From the NCBI GenBank assembly GCA_003116975.1, contig BGKB01000044.1, positions 756,940 to 820,939 on the forward strand: DNA of 64,000 nt, given 5' to 3'. Under the pieces are notes generated by a model. That model was not told the DNA's origin. It was given only the letters and a program-made list of their open reading frames with translations, and made no database searches. Positions 9,306 through 17,500 of this stretch are shown here, piece by piece. Made by a program: the position numbers and the translations under genes. This DNA is from Aurantiochytrium sp. KH105 (Eukaryota; Sar; Bigyra; Thraustochytrida; Thraustochytriidae). Every line of letters starts with the position of its first letter. Positions within the stretch are counted from its first letter, which is position 1.

Positions 9306-9975
9306 AAAGCTTTGCGGTTTGATGCTGCAAATCTTCTACTTTCCCGTCACCCTTCGTTCGACCACTTCTCTTCTCTTCTCTTCTCTTCTTTTTAAAAACC
9401 ATCCCAACTCAGAGTGCTTGCCACAAGGCACCCTGCCACTCGAGTCCTTTGAGCTGACGGGCTGGCTGGCAACCTGGCTGACCATCTTCTGGCTCTGCGC
9501 TTTCTCTCCATGACTATGTTTTTCTCCGCGCCCCGCTTTTTCCAAAATTCCTTTCGCAATAATGAGATCTTTGATTTGCTTTTAACTTTTGTCGTTGATC
9601 GTTCTTTGTTCCGCGTTAACATAAAATGCTCACCAATCCTGTCTTGTGTCGGGGTCCTCCCTCTACCGACTGGACTTTGTCATTCGCACAAAGTTGCCTT
9701 CATCTCATTCGATTTTGACAACGTTTCTTATGATCATCATGTCAGTCGTGCATACCTGCAAATGTTTGACGCATGCGTCCGCGCGCGCGCGCACACACAC
9801 ACGCACAAAGGATCGTTTGTGCGACTGAAGCCAGTTTCTGACTTTAAACTTTTGGCTTGCAGTACCTTGCTTGGTGGCTTTGCTGCTATCTTGCTTGTTC
9901 CTTCCCATCTCCGCAAATAAAGCATCACAGATGCAGCAAACACTGTTCTCACATTCACATTTTTAGTGCAGTAGT
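9306..9975. other. 3' spacer between convergent genes
   Basis: The stretch separates the ends of the EF-hand gene (plus) and the MoaC-type gene (minus). It holds pyrimidine-rich sequence (TCTTC repeats near 9365-9390), a GCGC/ACAC dinucleotide run (9781-9806) and AATAAA at 9916, which could serve as a poly(A) signal for the plus-strand gene. No gene is seen. Confidence 0.5.
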
Positions 9976-10566
9976 TCATTTCATTTGCTCCTTGTGCTCA
10001 GAATGCATAAAGTCGCTCTTGCCCCCCGTCTTGGAGAGGAGCTTGGTCTCGCGAATGACAATTTCGTGCGAAAGCGCCTTGCACATGTCGTACACGCAGA
10101 GTGCCGCAACGCTGGCGCCAGTGAGCGCCTCCATTTCAACCCCTGTCTTATGAGTGCACGCGGTCTCGCAATCAATAATGAGGTCCTGGCCGCGCAGCTC
10201 CATGCGCACGTCGACGCGGTCAAGGGGCAGCGGATGACAAAAAGGAATGAGCTGGCTCGTGGCCTTGGCGCCTTGCACGCCGGCGATGATTGCTGTCGTC
10301 AGAACAGGTCCCTTTGGGCCTTGCAGGTCTGTGGGCGATGTGAACAAATCTACAATGTTCTGAGGCAGCGACACCACCGTCTGCGCGTGCGCGGTGCGCC
10401 GAGTCACACGCTTTCCGCCTACATCGACCATGGTTGGCTCATTGCGCGTCTCATCGATATGGGACAGCTTCGAGCCGCCCGCCGCGCGTCTTGCGGCTGA
10501 AGCATGGAAGCCGCGCCGCGCCCCCGCTCCGCGCGCCGCGCATCGCACGGTCTGCCTTGCGAGCAT
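9976..10566 (-). CDS. MoaC-type cyclic pyranopterin monophosphate synthase
   Basis: The protein should catalyse the second half of the first step of molybdenum-cofactor synthesis (3',8-cyclo-GTP to cyclic pyranopterin monophosphate), the MOCS1B/CNX3 role. I start it at the ATG at 10566, giving 196 residues. The first 30 residues (MLARQTVRCAARGAGARRGF) are Arg/Ala-rich without acidic residues, as in a mitochondrial presequence, where this step occurs in many eukaryotes. The MoaC core then matches closely: MVDVGGKRVTRRTA, KGPVLTTAIIAG, LIPFCHPLPLD, TGVEMEALTGASVAAL, YDMCKA and KTGGKSDF. The catalytic Lys (KGPV), His (CHP), Glu-Met (VEME) and Asp (YDMCK) are present. The longer ORF to 10812 reads through tandem repeats and is unlikely to be coding. 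No MoaA half is fused or adjacent. Confidence 0.93.
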   Translation of the reverse strand: MLARQTVRCAARGAGARRGFHASAARRAAGGSKLSHIDETRNEPTMVDVGGKRVTRRTAHAQTVVSLPQNIVDLFTSPTDLQGPKGPVLTTAIIAGVQGAKATSQLIPFCHPLPLDRVDVRMELRGQDLIIDCETACTHKTGVEMEALTGASVAALCVYDMCKALSHEIVIRETKLLSKTGGKSDFMHSEHKEQMK

Positions 10567-11056
10567 GTCTTTTGCACAACAACGCTCAAAACAGATTGCC
10601 AAGTCGTCCATTCCAAGCAACATTGGCAAGCAAACCAAAAACATGGCATTGCGAACAACATTGGTAAGCAAACCAAAAACATGGCATTGCAAGCAACTTG
10701 CAAGCAACAATGAAAAGCAAACCAAAAAATCAACACGCAGCAAACCGAAAAATGTATGCAGCAGGCAGCATACATGCAGCAAATACCAAGCAAACAAGAT
10801 CGGCAAGCACACAAGATCGGCGAGCGCACGAAATCGGCAAGCCTCTCACCAAAATTCTAAGCAGCAAAAGTGCGCGCTATTTGCTGGAGCTACACAGTCG
10901 AATGTGAGGATTTGACAAACGACAGGAGTGGCACACAAGCTCTCACGCTTTTTATGTACATGTACATGTACAAAGGGCAAGAGGGAAGCTGAATTGCACG
11001 GTGACAGAAATACATACATACACTAATTTGTTTCCTTTCTTGGTTGGTTAATTTGT
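10567..11056. other. spacer with Lys-codon-like A-rich repeats
   Basis: The stretch lies upstream of the MoaC-type gene and downstream of the INO80C-like gene, both on the minus strand. It contains a 38-bp tandem repeat (10618-10693), further degenerate AAGCAAACCAAAAA units to about 10740, ACAAGATCGGC repeats (10793-10840) and a TGTACATGTACATGTACA palindromic run (10956-10972). No gene is seen. Confidence 0.6.
10618..10693. repeat. 38-bp tandem repeat, two near-perfect units
   Basis: The unit starting CAACATTGGCAAGCAAACCA occurs at 10618-10655 and 10656-10693 with about three differences. A third, degenerate unit follows. The array begins only about 50 bases upstream of the chosen MoaC start and accounts for the spurious N-terminal extension of that frame. 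Confidence 0.8.
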
Positions 11057-11911
11057 CTATGCGGACTCTTTGGATAACCTCCCACGTTGGAGATTGCGCT
11101 CGTCTGCAATAATACGCATAGCCTCATGAAAAGGAGCTGTAGCAGATGCCTTGACCCAAGGAGGAGGCTGTTCGCGAAGCTGCTCAAAGGCACGCCCATG
11201 CGCATAATAAAGCCCACTCTCAGGATCTTTGTAGGGCGCCGGCACGCCAGTGACAGCACAAAGCCTGCGTGCAGGATAACGCGGTGGCCCGGCGCGTGCG
11301 TTGAAGTAGTCAGGCGTGTCGAGAGCTTGCAGCGAGTCCACGGTACTAAGTTTGTTGGCATTTTCATCGAGAAGAATATCCATGAGCGAGCGAAGCTTGC
11401 GGCGGGGCTCATTTGCTCGGTTGTTCGTGGCAGATCGCGACCTTTTTCTGGATTTCGATGCCGTGGCTGCGGACGTTTTACCAGAACCGCTGGCTGCTTT
11501 GGAATTGGCCTTTTTCATCTTGGCCTTGGCCTTTTTGCTTGCTGCGCGTTTGCGCTTTCGCTTCGGCTTGCCGTCGTCATTACCGTCGTCATCGTTGTCG
11601 CTCGACTCGTCAGAGTCTGCGTCGGACTCGAGATCGACGAACTCGTCGCTGTCTGCGCCGTCGCCAGCGCCGTCGTCGTCGCCTTCGACGAGGGCGTCGC
11701 CAACGTTTGTGCACTCGAGACGCTCGAGCCTGCTCTCGCGTTTGCGCTGCAGGGCGTCGACGCCGTCGTAGGCCGTCCAGCGCCGCGTCTTTTGTCTCCG
11801 CTCGCGCTTCTCGGCGTCTGCGCGCGTCGTTCGTCGTCGCCCCGCCTCTTGCGCGGGCAGCTGCACGCCTAGCTCATCTTGCAGCGTGCTGCCCCATTCG
11901 TCGCGCGCCAT
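11057..11911 (-). CDS. INO80 complex subunit C / Ies6-like, YL1_C domain
   Basis: The 284-residue protein has a C-terminal YL1_C domain (PARRLCAVTGVPAPYKDPES, then GLYYAHGRAFEQLRE), preceded by RRKLRSLMDILLDE and LDTPDYFNARAGPPRYPARR. That leading segment matches the WKNLKQIL...DPNYFSIDAPPSFKPAKK pattern of animal INO80C better than VPS72/YL1. INO80C/Ies6 binds Arp5 and helps couple ATP use to nucleosome sliding by the INO80 remodeller. The middle is disordered: an Asp/Glu/Ser run (about 75-110), then Lys/Arg/Ala-rich sequence (KRKRKRAASKKAKAKMKK) that should act as a nuclear signal and contact DNA. The protein is longer than human INO80C (about 190) because of this middle part. VPS72 is the main alternative. 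The start is an ATG at 11911. Confidence 0.8.
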   Translation of the reverse strand: MARDEWGSTLQDELGVQLPAQEAGRRRTTRADAEKRERRQKTRRWTAYDGVDALQRKRESRLERLECTNVGDALVEGDDDGAGDGADSDEFVDLESDADSDESSDNDDDGNDDGKPKRKRKRAASKKAKAKMKKANSKAASGSGKTSAATASKSRKRSRSATNNRANEPRRKLRSLMDILLDENANKLSTVDSLQALDTPDYFNARAGPPRYPARRLCAVTGVPAPYKDPESGLYYAHGRAFEQLREQPPPWVKASATAPFHEAMRIIADERNLQRGRLSKESA

Positions 11912-13264
11912 CTTACCTTATCTTATCGCCCGCGCGCGGCCGGCCTGCGCGCGCTGTGCTTGTCGCTCGCAGACTCTGCTGTCTCTTCTTGCGGCCGCGC
12001 TGTTCGGCCGCGCTGTTCGGCCGTGCTTTGGCCTGGCGTGCGTGCCTGCGCTCTGGTTTGCTGCAGTTCAGGATCGATGGGCTCCGCCAACGACCACGAC
12101 GCTATAGGCTAGCTCAAGTCATCGTCATCAGCGATGGTCATTGCCACCCACCATGGCCACTGCCAGCGACACGATCGAGGTCCTCATCACGGAAGCTCGG
12201 TCGATGTTGCCATCGCATCGATTGGGACGGCATGGGATGGCATGGAAGGATGGCATAATGCATGCAAGTCCTTGCATTCTCATTCCACGATCCTTCATCG
12301 GAAAACTGCGAGCTGCAGTAGTAAATAAAGCCCGCACGGTGGCGGCTGTCTCGCTATCAAACATACCATCTGCCGGTGCATCGATCAACAAACGACGCAC
12401 GGGCCTTCCTGCCTACCGGCCTGCGATGGAAGCAGCTGCAGGCAGGCCAGGAAGGCTTCCTCCTGCCGCCCTGCACCCGGCCGAGCCGCCTGGGCTTCAT
12501 CGGCCCAAGTTCCCGGCCGCTTGCCGGCGCCGCGTCGCGCCCCAGTGCCCCAGCGTTCTGCTCTGCTCTGCTCTGCTCTGCTCTGCATGCTGCTCTGCTC
12601 TGCGGTGCTCTGCTCTGCGGTGCTCTGCTCTGCGGTGTTGTTGTGCTTGGCCATCGCGGCTGCAGCTGGCTGGTGATGAGGGAGAGAGGCCGCCAAAGTC
12701 ACCGCCTTCCTGGTCCTCATGGACAAACATCACGAGGGCGGGCGAGTGGCGGCTGACGCATTGCGTCTCGAGACCGGTCTCGAGTTGGGCCGCTCGCTTG
12801 GGCGCGAGAAGCGCGAAGGGCGACGGATGGACGGAGTGGCGAGCGGAGAATGCGCTTGCGAGGGGGGGCGGTCGACGTCGTGGTCGCGAATTCAGGTCGC
12901 TGCGCGTCGCATCGGCGACCGTCGCCGCGATGCACGGCCTTGAGTTCGGCCGGAGTCTTTTACAACAAAGCGCCCCTCGCAAGTGCCAGTGTCAGTGGCC
13001 ACTGTGGCCGCCGACAAGATGACCGGTTAGCTCGTCGATGAACATCGTCCCCTGGCGCGTCGCAGCCGCCTTTCTCCTCAGGAGTTCCGTTGCCACCTCC
13101 CGCCCACGACGCGCAACGTCAAAAAGCCACTCCGTCCAGTATGCATACACATGTCCAGGCCTTCAAGCGTGCAGAGCGTGCGTGCACGAGACCTTCTGCA
13201 TCGCGCACCGCCTTGGCCCTGTTTCTACGGCCAGCCCGACGAACTGCCTCTCTTGACCGTTCGC
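11912..13264. other. 1.35-kb spacer with CTGCT microsatellite
   Basis: No gene is seen. The 293-codon plus-strand frame over 12141-13022 is Arg/Ala/Ser-rich noise that runs through the simple repeat. Features are two GCGGCCGCGCTGTTCG-type direct repeats (about 11991-12020), a TGGGATGGCATGGAAGG repeat (12220-12255) and a CTCTG/CTGCT array with CTCTGCGGTG units (12555-12640). Confidence 0.55.
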
Positions 13265-13281
13265 TAACCCTGGATAATTTT

Positions 13282-13300
13282 GGTTACCTATTTGGTAACC
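13282..13300. repeat. left sub-terminal palindrome of the transposon
   Basis: The sequence is GGTTACC, then TATTT, then GGTAACC: a perfect 7-bp inverted repeat with a 5-base spacer. It may be a transposase binding site (inference). Confidence 0.75.
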
Positions 13301-13714
13301 AAATAGTCGGAAAAACTTAGTTAGTCCGATGAGGGGTATTTGAATACGACTTCAGTAACGCAAATGGACGTTTCGTTTTCAAAAATCAGCTTTGATACAT
13401 TGCACTTCGAGCTTGGAGGTCAGAAACGTCTGAGATGCTCCCTGAGTTTTGCCGTTCATTTTGAAGTCTTTGTTTGGTTTCTCCGTCCAGCATAATTTTT
13501 GAAATTTTCTCTCGCGCAAGTGATCTCGGTGAGAATGGTGGTTAGGATGGTGGTTAGGATGGTGGTTGGACGGATCTTCTCGCAGACTACGATCGTTTGG
13601 CGCGCGTGGAGGCGAGAGCAACGCACGCGGGGAAGAGAGAGTGATCGCGCACGGAGGACATTGGGTGCGCAGAGGCTGACAAGGTGGCACTGTTGAGTCG
13701 TGGCAAGAAGGGAG

Positions 13715-13867
13715 ATGGACGAGGCGGTCGACGAAGCCTTCCCTGATGCCGTTTGGGATTACTTTGAACGTGACGACGACGGGGATGACAGCTCGCATTC
13801 TTCCGCTGACGAGGAGGCTGACGAGGAGGCTGATGAGGCCTTCGTTGTCAATGGCCGTGGACAGTGA
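13715..13867 (+). CDS. small acidic ORF inside the transposon
   Basis: This ATG-initiated ORF of 50 codons reads MDEAVDEAFPDAVWDYFERD, then a Ser/Asp/Glu-rich stretch and FVVNGRGQ before TGA. It is strongly acidic with a hydrophobic/aromatic start. It may be a remnant of a protein carried by the parent element, or chance. It is too short to place in a family. Confidence 0.25.
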   Translation: MDEAVDEAFPDAVWDYFERDDDGDDSSHSSADEEADEEADEAFVVNGRGQ

Positions 13868-14031
13868 AATTACGAGTCTTAGTCACTACGTGGCTCAGAG
13901 TATCATGGAGACCGTCAAGGGCTTGTTCGCGGTATGAATATGGTCTCTATTGACTACAACCCTGCCAACTCCATTTTGTTCGACAAAGTGCAAAGAGAAA
14001 CTCCTGTGCTTCTTAAAAGAGCNTCTAAATT

Positions 14032-14050
14032 GGTTACCAAAACGGTAACC
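14032..14050. repeat. right sub-terminal palindrome of the transposon
   Basis: The sequence is GGTTACC, then AAAAC, then GGTAACC. It has the same arms and the same 5-base spacing as the left palindrome, with a different spacer sequence, so the arms rather than the spacer have been kept. Confidence 0.75.
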
Positions 14051-14071
14051 AACTCGCGCTATCCAGGGCTA

Positions 14072-14593
14072 ACTATAACCCCGAGCACGCACTCGCTCCT
14101 CTCACCTCCATCTCTCTTATCTTACCCTCTCTCTTACTTCTTCTACTACTTTATCTCCGCGTCCTCTCTTCGTGCGTCACCGCCGCCAATCTGAGAACGG
14201 CGAGACCCCGGCGAGCCCGGCGCGCGTCCCGGCCGCGACGGCGACGAGCGACGCAGGCCGCCGCAGCCGCGCGCTGGCTGGCCCCGCGGCGCGAGACGGC
14301 GGCCCGGGCAGGGCGGCCGGCAGCGCAGCCGGCCGGACCAGGCCGTGCGCACGGGCCGCGGGATCCCGCGCGCTCGGTCGGAGCGGCGTCGTGACACCGC
14401 GCGGGTTGCCATCTTGGTTTTGAAAAGTCAGTCCTTGCTCTCGTTCCTTCTGCGCGACGAAGGACGACGGGAGTCTCCAGCGCGGCGGCAAACCCCGAGC
14501 CGAGCGCGGCGCCGAGGCACGCCGGGCACCGGGCGCGGCGGCGGGATCGCTGACTGAGGGTCTGCTTGGCAAAGCGCGCCGGCCCCGGGCGAC
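14072..14593. other. promoter and 5' UTR region of the ABCA gene
   Basis: The stretch runs from the transposon edge to the ABCA start. It starts with a pyrimidine-rich section (TCTCTTATCTTACCCTCTC near 14110) and becomes very GC-rich from about 14200. No gene is supported; a plus-strand frame at 14172-14423 is shadow sequence. The transposon end lies about 520 bases upstream of the ABCA ATG. Confidence 0.5.
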
Positions 14594-17500
14594 ATGGAGG
14601 GCTCCGCGACGCTGCAGGCGCAGCTGGAGGAGTGTTTTGGCACGGACTCGCTGGCGTCCCTGACGCTCGAGGACGTGAGCGACAGGGACGAAGAGTACGC
14701 GGCGTGTCTCAACGCGAGCGGTCTGGTTTCGTACGAAGTTGAGGAGGATTTTTACTTTTCCGTGCCCAGCGAAGACAGCACCTGGGACGACCTTTACGAA
14801 AATGCACAAAACAAAGTGCCCCAGGTGAACTCGTCGAGCCCGTGCGGGTCAGACCCCGACAACGTGAGCGCAGAATGTTGCGCCGGCGTCAGCGCGGCCC
14901 TCACGTGCGAGCTGTCCCCGAACTCGAAAATGTCGAGCGACTGCAAAAAGATGCTCGACGAGGTCGTCTTTGACACGTACAAGTGCTCGTCTGAACTTAA
15001 AGAGTACGCGGCCTTAATCGGGGTTCTGGGCGCTCTCGTGCTGACGGCAATCGTTTCGCTCACGGTACTACGACATCGAGCCTTTGGCGCACTCTTGCGC
15101 AAGAACGTGATTCTCTGGAGGCAGCGATTCTTTGCGACACTCGCCTCCCAAGTCTTTGCCTTGGTCCTGGTCGGCGCTCTTGCCGGCGTGCTGCTCGGAC
15201 TCACAAGCATGGAGACCACATACTATGACATTGAGCTCTTGGGCCTGACGCTGGCGTTCACCACGCCAGACGAGAATCGCAAGCTCATTTACCAAAATCT
15301 GCGCCCCTTTGGCGGCCTCTTCTTGCTCATCACCTTTACGTATCCCGTGGCCAACATGACGGTCTCACTCGTGGCCGAAAAACAGACCCGTATGAAGGAA
15401 GCCCTGCGCATCTCGGGCATGCGCGATTGGATGCAAATGAGCACCTGGCTCATTACCTTTTTGTTAAAGTTTTTGCCCATGATTGTGGGCTGCGCCGTGC
15501 TCGCGCACTATGGCGCCGTGTTTCCGAATGAGAATGTACCGACGCTCGCGCTCTTCTTTTTCGCTTTTGTCTTTGCCATGGCAGGATTTTCGTTCCTGGT
15601 GACCGTGTTTTTTGGCAAGACACGGCCAGCAGCCATTGCCAGCGTCTGCGTCTCCTTTTTGATCTTCTTTTCCTCGTTTCACTTTTTGAACCAGGACAGC
15701 ATTGAGGCGCAGCGCAACGGGTGTTATCTCGCGCCCGTGTGTCTGGCGCTGGTCGTCAACACGATGCTCGACGATGCCTCGCTGGGAACGGGCTTTGCGC
15801 GGGCCGCCTCGCTCTTTGCCACGAACCAACTCGAGGATCTCATTCAGATTGAAGAGGCCTCGCGCCGTCTCGTGCTCGCCGGTTTCTTGTACCTGATTGC
15901 CGCATGGTATCTCGACAAGGTCGTGCCCCAAGAGTTTGGCGTGCGCGAGCGTCCTGACTTTGTCTTGAGGCCTCTATACTATTGGGTTCCAAGGCTTTGG
16001 GCGATGAGTCGCAGTGCTTGTCGTTGGCTGTCTCAAAGGTGTTCGAGAGCCAGCTTCCGGGAGCACAGTGCTTCCACTTTGGCAGATAAGGAAGTCTTCG
16101 GGCGCGAGGGTCCGGCAGAGTCTCTTTCCGATACGGAGACCGCTTCAAGCGCGGACGTCGTGGTGATTCAAGTTCCTACAGGTGAGATGTCAGAGGTAAA
16201 CCGGGCGTACGCCGATGCAAGCCGCGTGGCCATCAGAAATGTTTCCAAGGAATACCGCATCAATGGGCTGCGCGGGAAGCGCAAAGCGGTGAACGATCTT
16301 TCTCTGTCCTTTGAAAAGGATCAAGTCACTGTGCTCCTGGGTCCCAACGGAGCAGGCAAGAGCACACTGATCAAGATGCTTACGGGCATGGTACAGCCGT
16401 CAGGAGGAGACATTTCCGTCTTTGGGCTCTCGATCCGCTCAGATATGCAGACAATCCGCGGCCGCTTGGGTTGGTGCCCGCAGCACGACATCTTGTACCC
16501 TTCTCTGACGGTGCATCAACACTTGCACTTGTTTTCGGCGCTGCGAGGCAAACGACTCGACAAGGACGCGACGCACGATCTCTTGCTTGAGCTTGAGCTC
16601 TCGGACAAGCTGCATGCCAAGGCGCGAACCCTCAGTGGAGGTCAACGTCGCAAGCTATGTCTGGCGATTGCGCTCATCGGCGATACGGACATTATCGTCC
16701 TCGACGAAATGACCGCAGGTGTGGACCCTGTATCGCGACGAGCATGTTGGAGCGTCATTCAGAACAATCGCGTGGGGCGCGCCATCCTGCTTACGACGCA
16801 CTTTCTTGACGAGGCAGACGTGCTGGGGGACAAGATTGCCATAATTGCAAATGGCTCGCTGTGCTGCGAGGGCAACTCTTTGGAGCTTAAGCGCAAATAC
16901 GGCGATGGGTATCGGCTTACCGTAGGACTTCCCAAGTCGCCTCAAGAAAGGGAAAGCATGCCGGCCTCTGGAGTCGACGTCTTGCCTTCCGCGCCTCTGG
17001 GGATTGCCAACAATGCTGAGACGGTGACACCACAGCGCGTGGCCGCGGTCGTTCACGAGGAAGTGGCCGGTGCCACGATTGTGGACCAGAGCGCAAGCGA
17101 TAATGGCCTGGGGAGGGATGCGCGGGAGTTGCACTTTGGCCTCCCGTTTTCGAGCATGTCGTCTTTTCCAGGTCTTTTGCGGCGTCTCGAGACCGAGCTG
17201 TCGTGCACGTTGTCGATTTCCATTTCGACGCTGGAGCAAGTTTTCGTCAAGGTGGCGGCGCAGCACACAGAGGAGGATTTAAGTCTTGAACGTCTTCGCG
17301 CCGTCAAGCCGTACGAAGCCAAGAATGGACGGCGCAAGCGACGTGCGTTTTGGGCTCTCCTCATGGTGAAACGTTTGAACATTGCGCGGCGAGACGCGCG
17401 TGCATTCTGTTTGTTGATCTTGTTGCCCGTGCTTTTTTGCTGCGCTCTGCTACTCATTCCGGATTTGTATTTGTACACGTTGATTTACTCTGGCGATGGG

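Larger units (their letters stand above)
13267..14069. mobile_element. 803-bp DNA transposon with terminal inverted repeats, probably non-autonomous
   Basis: The left end ACCCTGGATA (13267) and the inverted right end TATCCAGGGC (to 14069) are TIRs with one mismatch, flanked on both sides by TA (13265-13266 and 14070-14071), a likely target-site duplication. Inside each end, after a spacer of 5 (left) or 9 (right) bases, lies the same palindrome GGTTACC-N5-GGTAACC (13282-13300; 14032-14050). The interior is AT-richer than its surroundings and has a 12-bp GGTGGTTAGGAT array (13530-13566) and only short ORFs, with no recognisable transposase. A TA duplication suits Tc1/mariner; if the duplication is TAA, PIF/Harbinger is possible. 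I do not assign a family. The single N of the window is in the right end. Confidence 0.8.

Noticed and set aside
10567-10812. N-terminal extension of the MoaC frame, with hydrophobic Cys/Leu-rich sequence
   Set aside because: It translates the 38-bp tandem repeat. A start at 10566 gives a normal MoaC with a presequence.
12141-13022. 293-codon plus-strand frame
   Set aside because: It reads through the CTCTG array (CSALLCSA repeats) and shows no domain.
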